From contig CBEWDL010000079.1 of NCBI GenBank assembly GCA_965555375.1, positions 1 through 15,094 on the forward strand: a stretch of DNA of 15,094 bases, in the 5' to 3' direction. The notes under the pieces were generated by a model. The model saw nothing but the letters and a program-made list of their open reading frames with translations, was not told where the DNA came from and did no database searches. The translations under genes were made by a program, and so were the position numbers. This document shows, piece after piece, positions 1 through 6,075 of this stretch (position 1 is its first letter; the number at the start of each line of letters is the position of its first letter). The DNA comes from CBDVBL01 sp965555375. Lineage in GTDB: Bacteria > Zixibacteria > MSB-5A5 > UBA10806.

Positions 1-623
1 ACACCATAATTTTCTTTGGCCGGATCGAAATCCTGAATCAGATGATCCCAGATGTGCCATTCCCAGACGATATTTCCGCCGGATTGCCCGTCCGGCTCCA
101 CTTCGATAATATAGTCCGGCCATAATTTGTTTGACGGCAATAAATCCGGATCGCGACCCGCTTCAATAGCTTCTCTTCCGGATTTATACTCCCAGGCAAT
201 CATAAGCACATTTCCGTTGGGGAGATTCTTGATATCATGATGCAGGAGATATTGGTCGCTCGAATATTCGAATTCCCAGACGATTGACCCGTCCCAGGCT
301 ATTTCCTGGACTATTCCACCGGAGCCTCCGCCTGGAAAATCCGGATTTTCGCCACGCATGCTTGATCGGAGTAGATTACCGGTTTCCAGTAAGCGGGCGG
401 CAAATCTTGGTCTGTCTTCACATTCCCATGAGTGGACAAGTAACCCGTTATTGTCTATTAGATACGTAACATGATACGGCATCGGCGCAAACAACGTGTA
501 GCCAATGAAAGCATCATCCTCGTTAATAAGCAATCCTACTGTCCTCTCTTGAGCCCCAGCCGGAACGAATGCAAACAGGATAATAAAAATAACGGGTATT
601 ACCCCGTACCTCTTGTTAATCAT
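1..623 (-). CDS. Arylsulfotransferase (ASST)-like exported protein, 3' end off the window
   Basis: About 207 N-terminal residues are visible and the frame is open to base 1. The start ATG at 623 is preceded by a GGAG ribosome site, and the protein opens with a signal peptide (KR near residue 4, hydrophobic 8-22, cleavage likely after AGA at about 24). The mature part has a tryptophan-rich beta-propeller style with repeated VWEFEY and IVWEWH strands. It contains an HHD triad at 128-130 followed by LPNGN, and then DHLIQDFDP. This matches the arylsulfotransferase family (Arylsulfotrans/ASST), whose characterised members transfer sulfate between phenolic compounds in the periplasm through a catalytic histidine. 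Many FCB homologues have no tested activity, so the substrate is unknown. The C-terminal half, which might carry a sorting domain, is missing. Confidence 0.8.
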   Translation of the reverse strand, partial: MINKRYGVIPVIFIILFAFVPAGAQERTVGLLINEDDAFIGYTLFAPMPYHVTYLIDNNGLLVHSWECEDRPRFAARLLETGNLLRSSMRGENPDFPGGGSGGIVQEIAWDGSIVWEFEYSSDQYLLHHDIKNLPNGNVLMIAWEYKSGREAIEAGRDPDLLPSNKLWPDYIIEVEPDGQSGGNIVWEWHIWDHLIQDFDPAKENYG

Positions 624-873
624 TTTACTTCTCCGTTAGCCAATCCAAGCAAGCTTAAAACCTGTTGCCAAATTCAATGTCAATTGTCCATAAAACAACA
701 TTCGTGTTAACAAAGTTCCGTTTTGTCCAAACAAGCCTTTTTAACTTCCTCGTAACACATCTCTCAACCGTCATGGGTGGGGATTTGATCCTTGTCTATT
801 TCGGCTTCAGATTTCCCAGCGGCACTTGCCCGCCGGAAGACAGGATTTGAATCATCAAAAAAAACAGGACATC
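624..873. other. Gene-free stretch between two minus-strand genes
   Basis: Together with the terminator this gap is about 300 bases. It holds the promoter of the arylsulfotransferase-like gene at its left end and repeat element copy A at its right end. The middle (about 685-820) is AT-rich. Its short open frames have no ribosome site or recognisable product and I call no gene there. Confidence 0.6.
655..683 (-). promoter_or_regulatory. Candidate sigma70 promoter for the arylsulfotransferase-like gene
   Basis: On the minus strand a perfect TTGACA (678-683) is followed, after 17 bases, by TTTTAA (655-660), which is only a fair -10 match. Transcription would start about 25 bases before the ATG at 623, leaving room for the GGAG ribosome site. 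This is read from sequence only. Confidence 0.4.
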
Positions 874-900
874 AAAAAAGGGGAGTCGTGAAGACTCCCC
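821..900 (-). repeat. Dispersed box-plus-hairpin element, copy A
   Basis: CCGGAAGACAGGATTT (833-848) is followed by an ATCATCA stretch and then a G4/C4 hairpin (880-900). The same order, with shared CGGC, GGATTTGA and ATCATCA blocks, recurs at 4526-4601, and a weaker version lies at 3215-3280. Read on the minus strand, the box resembles the T-loop/acceptor 3' half of a tRNA (TTCAAATCCTGTC), but the T stem does not pair, so it is not a tRNA gene. Confidence 0.5.
874..900 (-). terminator. Intrinsic terminator of the cysteine protease gene
   Basis: A perfect 8-bp stem, GGGGAGTC (880-887) with GACTCCCC (893-900), encloses a 5-base loop. Read on the minus strand it runs directly into six T (874-879). 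It lies 26 bases past the protease stop codon. Confidence 0.85.
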
Positions 901-926
901 TCTGGCATATCTTTTTTCGAGTGATC

Positions 927-2978
927 TTACTTCAACAGCACCATCTTCTTCATTTCAGTGTAATCACCAGTCTGAATCCTGTAGAAATACGTACCTGACG
1001 GTTTATCGTGGGCATTCCAGATCACTCGATAATGACCCGCCGACTGCATCTCGTTGAGAAGCGTTTCTACTTTACGACCCAGGAGATCATAAATATCGAT
1101 CTTTACATGAGATGCTTTGGGTAAGTCGTAATGTATCGATGTGGATGCGTTGAATGGATTGGGATAATTCTGCTTGATGGAGTAGTCGAGCGCGATCGGC
1201 TCCGAATCATCAACCGAAGTCATTCCGATATTCATGGTTACCGGTATTTCCACGTGGACACGTTCCGGGTCGTTCGTATAAAGATCCATATATGCCCAGT
1301 AAGTTCCCTCGGTGTGATCCCCGGCAGAACAACTGACTATGATATCCAGCGAATCCGAGGGCGGGATGCTCGCATGGGCGTGATCCACGGAAAGCCAATC
1401 GAATTCACCCGGTGGCTGCCCCAGGTTGAACTGCACCGATTTTTCGCCGTAGGTGAAAATTTCGTAACGGGAAACCTGCAAACCGATGGTTCCGTCGCCG
1501 TTTTCAATACCGATTGTGGCTCTGTCGATTCGGCCCTCCGGACCCATTGATTCATACTGATAATATATTGTGCTCGGCGCAACCAACTGTATCTGGAATG
1601 TAAATATACCCTCTTCCCAATTGTCGTAGATATCGATCCATGAGATGATGGCGGTGTCCGAATTATTGGTATAGAAATGAACATCTCCACCGAGTCCCGG
1701 GTTCAAATCGGTCCAGAATGCGGCCAGCAGGTCATTGGGTACACTTGCATATGGTATAGGAAAGTTATAGCTGGCGGTTGAGATGCTGTCGGAAAATGAT
1801 GCCCATCCGTTGGAACAGATATTGATGCTGCTGAATGTGTTTCCATAGAAGGAGAAATCAAACCCGAGATCCATCGGGCCGGAATTGCTGTTATCTGGAT
1901 TCCCGGGGAATTCTATTATTTCCCCTGTTCCGGTTATATCGATCCAGTTGTATTCCGGTCCCTGGGGATTGTCGGAGTCAAACCATACATATCCGAATGA
2001 ATCCTGGAAATACGGAGGGAATGCCCTGATGCGGTAATATAAATCTCCATTACCGGTATTCCCCAGCCGCATCGTTTCCTCAGCCTCGCCGCCGGTCGAC
2101 ACGTTGAAGACGAATGATTCGGGCTGGTAGGTAAGCTCCGGCAGCCGGCTCTCATAAATCGGCAGATGTGTGTAATTGCCTATACCGCATGAGCCGTACG
2201 GAATATAGAAATAGCCATCATCTCCCCAGCCGGGTCCCCAGCTATTTTTCGCGATCCAGCCTCCCTGGCCGTCACACATGTCATCGTCCCAGCCCACAAT
2301 GACTATCGCGTGATTTATATCTCCCTGGTAAGGATGCTCGTAGCAATCCCAGTGGAAATCGTCGTAAACCATGAAACAGGATGATACCGGCCCATACAGA
2401 AGGGCGTTTTTGATGGCGTCGACGTTGTTCTGAACCGATCCATACGTATCCAGCATCACCATGGTGACGCAGGTATCCTGTTCGCAATGGTAACGGTCAT
2501 CTGCCTGGTAGGGGTAACACGGCTCCTCGATAGCGCCGTAATAAATATAGACATCATATGCGTCGCCCATCCAGCCGCCACCACAACTGGAGCCCCCCCA
2601 GTTGCAGTCCAATACCTGCTGTTCGGAAAGATCCCATTCAACGCTATCTGCGATTAAGACCGCCGATTCAAACGCTCCTGTGGCCGCAAAATCCCAGCAA
2701 GAACCGCAACTTGCCTGGTCTTTAACCGGAGTGACGCCACCCATTTCACGCCAGTCGAAATAATCCTGGGGGTTGAGCAATACCGGCGGCTCCTGCAGGT
2801 TCAGCGCCTCAAATTGCTTTTTGACGTGCTCGGGAATGATCACGCCGAGGTGTTCCATTCTCTCTTCGAGCGTCATCTCCTGGTTCTTTGCCTCTTCGTT
2901 AAGATTCGGTTGGGCATTGGTAAGGCCAAAGGCCATAAGCAAAAACGCCATAAACAGAATCGAAGCCATCCATTTCAT
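927..2978 (-). CDS. Secreted papain-like (C1A) cysteine protease with C-terminal sorting domain
   Basis: 683 residues. The ATG at 2978 follows AGGAG with good spacing. There is a signal peptide at 1-22, a short propeptide region to about 70, then the peptidase with oxyanion Gln88, catalytic Cys94 (in SCGSCW), His223 (NHAIVIVGW) and Asn245 (KNSWG). The triad is complete, so it is probably active. Residues about 285-590 form beta-rich domains: a segment LGFDFSFYG...ICSNGWASF typical of bacterial extracellular modules, then a BACON/Ig-like repeat ending near 590. Residues about 605-683 carry NYPNPFN, IYDLLGRKV and GTYFYR, the signature of Por/T9SS type A-like C-terminal sorting domains. I infer a protease exported through the Sec system and then secreted or surface-bound. 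The substrate is unknown. It has its own terminator, so it is probably transcribed alone. Confidence 0.93.
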   Translation of the reverse strand: MKWMASILFMAFLLMAFGLTNAQPNLNEEAKNQEMTLEERMEHLGVIIPEHVKKQFEALNLQEPPVLLNPQDYFDWREMGGVTPVKDQASCGSCWDFAATGAFESAVLIADSVEWDLSEQQVLDCNWGGSSCGGGWMGDAYDVYIYYGAIEEPCYPYQADDRYHCEQDTCVTMVMLDTYGSVQNNVDAIKNALLYGPVSSCFMVYDDFHWDCYEHPYQGDINHAIVIVGWDDDMCDGQGGWIAKNSWGPGWGDDGYFYIPYGSCGIGNYTHLPIYESRLPELTYQPESFVFNVSTGGEAEETMRLGNTGNGDLYYRIRAFPPYFQDSFGYVWFDSDNPQGPEYNWIDITGTGEIIEFPGNPDNSNSGPMDLGFDFSFYGNTFSSINICSNGWASFSDSISTASYNFPIPYASVPNDLLAAFWTDLNPGLGGDVHFYTNNSDTAIISWIDIYDNWEEGIFTFQIQLVAPSTIYYQYESMGPEGRIDRATIGIENGDGTIGLQVSRYEIFTYGEKSVQFNLGQPPGEFDWLSVDHAHASIPPSDSLDIIVSCSAGDHTEGTYWAYMDLYTNDPERVHVEIPVTMNIGMTSVDDSEPIALDYSIKQNYPNPFNASTSIHYDLPKASHVKIDIYDLLGRKVETLLNEMQSAGHYRVIWNAHDKPSGTYFYRIQTGDYTEMKKMVLLK

Positions 2979-3089
2979 TTTCCGCTCCTATCTTAAAAAC
3001 GTTATTTCCTACGCCGGCACTCGCAACTGCTGCAAAGATCAAAACAGCACACTGCTCACAGACCTTGCCGACTCAAAGCTGCCTCCAAC

Positions 3090-3118
3090 AATTTAATAAA
3101 TTTACCAGAATATGTAAA
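3090..3118 (-). promoter_or_regulatory. Possible promoter of the cysteine protease gene
   Basis: On the minus strand TTTACA (3113-3118) and TAAATT (3090-3095) are separated by 17 bases in an AT-rich segment. A start here would give a leader of roughly 105 bases before the ATG at 2978. The match is moderate and such matches arise by chance in AT-rich DNA. Confidence 0.3.
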
Positions 3119-3155
3119 CAAATTTATTGCCAATTCGTTCCTTTTTTTCAATTGT

Positions 3156-3205
3156 CCTGCGAAAGTATATTGCCGGTAGAGGGAAACCTCATTATCTCTC
3201 GCAGG
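3156..3205. other. Predicted nested stem-loop with a GAAA tetraloop
   Basis: An outer 7-bp stem, CCTGCGA (3156-3162) with TCGCAGG (3199-3205), encloses GGTA/TATC and GAGG-GAAA-CCTC (3179-3190), a GNRA-capped hairpin. This is visible inverted repeat structure. Whether it is transcribed, and in which direction, is unknown. It does not match a riboswitch class I recognise. Confidence 0.35.
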
Positions 3206-3214
3206 CAGCTGAGT

Positions 3215-3280
3215 CCGGGGGATAGGATTTAAACTGTAATGCCGATGGCATTGAAAGAGGGGCTACCTTGATGGTATCCC
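3215..3280 (-). repeat. Dispersed box-plus-hairpin element, copy B; left direct repeat of the EVE-domain gene
   Basis: CCGGGGGATAGGATTT (3215-3230) is followed by a perfect 6-bp hairpin, AATGCC-GAT-GGCATT (3238-3252). A second hairpin, GGGCTACC (3260-3267) with GGTATCCC (3273-3280), has one mismatch. The 16-base box matches 4536-4551 at 15 of 16 positions in the same orientation, and the two copies bracket the single gene at 3380-4486. Unlike copies A and C, no gene ends just before this hairpin, which argues against a simple terminator. Confidence 0.5.
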
Positions 3281-3310
3281 TTCGTCTTTGAGTCCCTCAG
3301 ATTAAAACAA

Positions 3311-3340
3311 TTGACACAGATGGACCTATGATTGTATTAT
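3311..3340 (+). promoter_or_regulatory. Strong sigma70-type promoter of the EVE-domain gene
   Basis: A perfect TTGACA (3311-3316) and TATTAT (3335-3340) are separated by 18 bases. Transcription would start near 3347, about 33 bases before the ATG at 3380. Confidence 0.65.
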
Positions 3341-3379
3341 CAAACTCAGTAATGAAATCTTTTCGTTATTTTGGAGAAA

Positions 3380-4486
3380 ATGGCTGATCGCAATTACTGG
3401 CTCGACCTTTTCACAGGAAAGAGCTGGGGGGAGTTTCTCAAAGCCGGGGGCAAGGTTTCTGGGTTTTCTGAGAATCGGTGGAAGACTCTTCAGAAGGTAA
3501 AACCGCGCGATTATTTCCTCTGTTATCTTACTGGTGTATCCCGCTTCGTAGGGATTCTCGAAGTGATTTCTCGGCCATTTAAAGATAGCACAAGGATCTG
3601 GGGAGACAGCATATTCCCGAGCAGAGTAGAAGTGAAGATAGTCGTCGCTGTTGACCTCGATTACTCGGTTCCCGTTAAAAAGCTAAAAGACAAGCTGAGT
3701 TGTTTTCAAAATCTAAAGAATCCGAACGCTTGGACAGGACGATTTCGGGGATCACCGTCAAAGTGGAGTAAGGCTGACGGTGAAGTTGTCGTTACTGCGC
3801 TGCATGAGGCCAAGAGAAATCCAGAAAGGATACCTATAGATCAGAAAGCCCTCTTGTATAGACCAAAATCCATGGCAGGTAGAAAGCGTTCATATACCGT
3901 GCCGCCCAAAGAGGAAGCATCCAGGAAATCGCTTCAGCCGACGGGGGCGATACGGGATCATCTAAAGATTCAGCATCTTCTTTATGAAATTGCTAGAAGC
4001 ATGGGTATAGACGTTTGGATAGCAAGAAACGATCGTGGTAGGAGGGTCGGTAAATATAGATTCGGCGACTTGCCTGGAATAAGAAAAGAACTGGCTCTCA
4101 ACCTTGACCAAGCCACTATCGGAACAATTGAGCTTATAGATATCTTATGGATGGAGAAGAATGCGGTTGTAGCGGCCTTCGAGATAGAACATACGACGTT
4201 GATTTACTCTGGTCTTCTTCGGATGGCTGATCTTGTGGCAATGCAGCCCAATTTATCTATCCCCCTTTTCCTTGTTGCCCCAGATGGCCGGAGAGAAAAA
4301 GTAATTGGCGAGATTAATCGGCCAACCTTTTCGTCACTAAATACGCCGTTAGGTGAAATCTGTAGATTTATTTCCTTTGAACGACTTAGGGACTTCTTCT
4401 CAAAACATGCCGAGGTAACACGCGCCATGAAACCGCTCGATTTCCTGGATATTGTCTCGGAATCTTGCGAGATTGAAGATTCTTAG
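3380..4486 (+). CDS. EVE-like domain fused to a PD-(D/E)XK-like nuclease domain; candidate modification-dependent restriction protein
   Basis: 368 residues. I chose the ATG at 3380, just after GGAG (3373-3376), over an in-frame TTG at 3371 that has no ribosome site. Residues about 6-135 (YWLDLFTGKSW, then VGILEVIS, IWGD, FPSRVEVK and FRGSPSKW) have the layout of EVE/PUA-like domains, which bind modified bases in DNA or RNA. A basic linker (145-190) leads to residues about 194-345. These contain a leading helix (KIQHLLYEIARSMGIDVW), Asp254 in ELIDILW, and Glu268/Glu270 in AAFEIEHTT followed by YSGLLRMADL. An acidic residue followed 14-16 residues later by E-x-E suggests a PD-(D/E)XK-like core, although the usual Lys is not obvious. 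It is a single gene with its own promoter, between direct repeats. I infer a defence role by analogy with EVE-nuclease type IV systems. An RNA-related role is possible. Confidence 0.65.
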   Translation: MADRNYWLDLFTGKSWGEFLKAGGKVSGFSENRWKTLQKVKPRDYFLCYLTGVSRFVGILEVISRPFKDSTRIWGDSIFPSRVEVKIVVAVDLDYSVPVKKLKDKLSCFQNLKNPNAWTGRFRGSPSKWSKADGEVVVTALHEAKRNPERIPIDQKALLYRPKSMAGRKRSYTVPPKEEASRKSLQPTGAIRDHLKIQHLLYEIARSMGIDVWIARNDRGRRVGKYRFGDLPGIRKELALNLDQATIGTIELIDILWMEKNAVVAAFEIEHTTLIYSGLLRMADLVAMQPNLSIPLFLVAPDGRREKVIGEINRPTFSSLNTPLGEICRFISFERLRDFFSKHAEVTRAMKPLDFLDIVSESCEIEDS

Positions 4487-4525
4487 TTATCCTCCCAAAG
4501 GCGAAGGCCTCCAGATAAGCCACAG

Positions 4526-4601
4526 GCGGCTATCACCGGGCGATAGGATTTGAGTGGCCAATCATCAGAAATGAAAAAGGGGCTGCCAATCATGCAGCCC
4601 C
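4526..4601 (-). repeat. Dispersed box-plus-hairpin element, copy C; right direct repeat of the EVE-domain gene
   Basis: CCGGGCGATAGGATTT (4536-4551) is followed by GA, an ATCATCA block (4561-4566) and a G4/C4 hairpin (4579-4601). Order and sequence match copy A closely, and the box matches copy B at 15 of 16 bases. Read on the minus strand, TCAAATCCTATC-N-CCCGG resembles the 3' end of a tRNA but no tRNA folds here. Confidence 0.5.
4574..4601 (-). terminator. Intrinsic terminator of the Cys-rich repeat gene
   Basis: A perfect 8-bp stem, GGGGCTGC (4579-4586) with GCAGCCCC (4594-4601), encloses a 7-base loop. Five T follow on the minus strand (4574-4578). It lies 32 bases after the stop codon at 4634. 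Confidence 0.85.
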
Positions 4602-4633
4602 TTGATCCTATTTGTACAAGTTGCCGTCCCCAG

Positions 4634-5500
4634 TCATTCCGATACTCCCTTGTCGCCGATCTTTGCCTTGGATTTCAATCTTGGAACGAGCGACGGTGTA
4701 TCCTCGACCGGCAACAACCTCAACGATCCCGGGCAATCCTCGCAGCCGGAAGCGGAGCCAGTACCTCTGTAAGCTGCAATCTCCGTAACAACATCGCCAA
4801 GCTCAAAGGCGACGCAATTACCGTTGGGATCCGCTGTAGCGGCAAACTCGTCACCAGGGGGATCGACGCCGCAATCGCAGATGTAATAGGCATTCACAGT
4901 ACCCCTATACATTCCTATCATAGCAACGGCATCGCCGAGTTCGAGCGGGATACCATTGTGGTCGCAGTCGCCGGGGATGTAGTCGCAGGTCGGGCCGGTA
5001 GGGCAGTCAAATCCGGGACATGTTTCACCTTCATACCAGGTGCCAGGGCGAGCTTCGCACTCAGCCTGGCTTTCGGTTGCCACGCATTCGCCGTCGACAC
5101 AGCAGGCGCCGGTGGCAGGTTCCTCGCAGGCATCGTCGATGCCATTTTCGTTATTGTCACCGAGGCACGGCATGCCTATACCCAGAAAAGAGCCGTCCAG
5201 AGCTTCGCAATCCAATTGCAGTTCCAGTGTGCATGAGCCATCAGAATGGCAACAGGCGCCCATTTCCTCGCAGGTATCATCCATTCCGTTATCGTTATTA
5301 TCGCCAACGCATGAAGTCCCGGGTCCTATCCAGATACGGCCCGCCCCCTCGCATTCCTCCCGGGTTGTTTCATAACAGATACCTCCGGTTGTGCAACACG
5401 CTCCCGGCGTATCCTCGCAGGCGTCATCGATTCCGTTGCTGTTTCCATCGCCCAGACATTCGGAATCGTCTCCCAGATACACTCGTCCATCGCCGAACAT
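4634..5500 (-). CDS. Cys-rich GACC-repeat / dockerin-like protein, C-terminal part after a frameshift
   Basis: This frame continues the gene that starts at 5928. It carries the end of repeat 3 (from GRVYLGDDSECLGDGN), repeats 4-6 and the C-terminus, and is open to the stop at 4634. The nominal start given here (ATG at 5498-5500) is only the nearest in-frame ATG and has no ribosome site. I believe translation is meant to enter from the upstream part. The last 118 residues contain two copies of an acidic GD...ELGD...YRG unit (GDCDHNGIPLELGDAVAMIG; then ADPNGNCVAFELGDVV), which resembles the paired calcium-binding repeats of type I dockerins. With one base added near 5490 the whole gene would encode 431 residues. 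Confidence 0.7.
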   Translation of the reverse strand: MFGDGRVYLGDDSECLGDGNSNGIDDACEDTPGACCTTGGICYETTREECEGAGRIWIGPGTSCVGDNNDNGMDDTCEEMGACCHSDGSCTLELQLDCEALDGSFLGIGMPCLGDNNENGIDDACEEPATGACCVDGECVATESQAECEARPGTWYEGETCPGFDCPTGPTCDYIPGDCDHNGIPLELGDAVAMIGMYRGTVNAYYICDCGVDPPGDEFAATADPNGNCVAFELGDVVTEIAAYRGTGSASGCEDCPGSLRLLPVEDTPSLVPRLKSKAKIGDKGVSE

Positions 5501-5847
5501 CCGTCCTCGGTTCTGAGCAAGCAGTCGCCATTCGGCAAACAGCATGCGCCGAAAAGATTTTCGCATGCATCGTCCTTTCCGTTGCCGTCGTTGTCTCCCT
5601 GGCATTCGATTGACGGACCCCGCCAGAATCCACTTTCGGCTTCGCATTCAGGTCCGCTTAGATTCTGGCAGCTTCCGTCGCTAAAACAACATGCTCCAGG
5701 CAATTCCTCACATGCGTCATCTATCCCGTTTTCATTACCATCGCCAAGACAGACAGTCCCCGGTCCCATCCAATAGCGACCGCCTGCAAGACATTCCTCC
5801 TCCGTCATTTCCACGCAAACTCCCTCTGCAGAGCAGCAAGCGCCTAT
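4991..5847 (-). repeat. Six tandem Cys-rich protein repeats
   Basis: Coding repeats of about 45-50 residues each. The consensus is GACC-x4-G-x-C-x7-C-x4-G-x3-G-x4-C-x-GD-x-N-x-NG-x-DDACE. Repeats 1-5 keep the acidic GDxNxNGxDDxCE end, reminiscent of thrombospondin type 3 or dockerin calcium loops. Repeat 6 lacks it and runs into the dockerin-like end. The frameshift falls in repeat 3. Confidence 0.8.
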
Positions 5848-5928
5848 CTCCTGCGCCATCAGAATTTCCGCATCGGGAACTATTATCCAGGCAATTAGCA
5901 ACAACAAGACCAATGTAATTGTTTTCAT
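5326..5928 (-). CDS. Cys-rich GACC-repeat exported protein, N-terminal part before a frameshift
   Basis: The ATG at 5928 follows GGGAGAG with good spacing. An upstream in-frame ATG at 6000 would add 24 residues ahead of an otherwise normal signal peptide and is rejected. Residues 1-25 are a signal peptide (KT, then a leucine-rich stretch, ending near LMAQ). Repeats 1 and 2 and the first half of repeat 3 follow. Near 5485-5495 the repeat pattern breaks: the frame gives DECIWETIPNVWAM and stops at 5326, while the expected continuation lies in the next frame. Loss of one base explains this. It could be a real mutation or an assembly error. The protein is probably extracellular, with disulfide-bonded and calcium-binding modules. 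Its function is unknown to me. Confidence 0.75.
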   Translation of the reverse strand: MKTITLVLLLLIAWIIVPDAEILMAQEIGACCSAEGVCVEMTEEECLAGGRYWMGPGTVCLGDGNENGIDDACEELPGACCFSDGSCQNLSGPECEAESGFWRGPSIECQGDNDGNGKDDACENLFGACCLPNGDCLLRTEDGCSAMDECIWETIPNVWAMETATESMTPARIRRERVAQPEVSVMKQPGRNARGRAVSG

Positions 5929-5989
5929 TTTCTCTCCCTTTTGAAACATCGTATCGGACTTATGAAGAATCTGTAGTGATACAAAACTC

Positions 5990-6005
5990 GGGCTATACAT
6001 AGCCC
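5990..6005. promoter_or_regulatory. Perfect palindrome just downstream of a promoter
   Basis: GGGCTAT-AC-ATAGCCC is a 7-bp inverted repeat with a 2-base centre. It lies about 20-40 bases downstream of the -10 box of the Cys-rich gene's promoter, in its untranslated leader. This fits a dimeric repressor operator or a leader hairpin. No regulator can be assigned. Confidence 0.4.
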
Positions 6006-6026
6006 CCGCCGTTGCGAATCTGTTTA

Positions 6027-6055
6027 AATATAACGGCCTATTGATTCCGTGTCAA
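6027..6055 (-). promoter_or_regulatory. Sigma70-type promoter of the Cys-rich repeat gene
   Basis: On the minus strand a perfect TTGACA (6050-6055), a 17-base spacer and TATATT (6027-6032) are present. Transcription would start near 6020, about 92 bases before the ATG at 5928. Confidence 0.65.
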
Positions 6056-6075
6056 GCCATTTTGAATTTCTGGTG

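Larger units (their letters stand above)
3119..3310. other. Middle of the 401-base gap between the protease and the EVE-domain gene
   Basis: No gene is seen between 2979 and 3379. The gap holds the probable protease promoter, a run of stem-loops (3156-3280) that includes repeat copy B, and the strong promoter of the EVE-domain gene (3311-3340). The stem-loops lie upstream of that promoter, so they are not in the leader of its main transcript. Confidence 0.6.

Noticed and set aside
821..860. tRNA-like 3' fragment (also at 3215-3235 and 4536-4555)
   Set aside because: The T-loop-like bases are recognisable in reverse complement, but the T stem does not pair and no anticodon or D arm precedes them. 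Called as repeat elements, not tRNA genes.
5020..5613. Long plus-strand open frame (197 residues) opposite the Cys-rich gene
   Set aside because: It is an antisense shadow of the regular coding repeats, rich in Arg and His, with no ribosome site. The minus-strand frames have clear repeats and a signal peptide.
4991..5847. CRISPR array or satellite DNA suggested by the regular repeats
   Set aside because: The periodicity is at protein level (GACC units of 45-50 residues) with diverged DNA and no constant short repeats separated by unique spacers.
5929..6000. Upstream extension of the Cys-rich gene to an ATG at 6000
   Set aside because: It would put 24 polar residues before a normal signal peptide, and the GGGAGAG ribosome site directly precedes the ATG at 5928.
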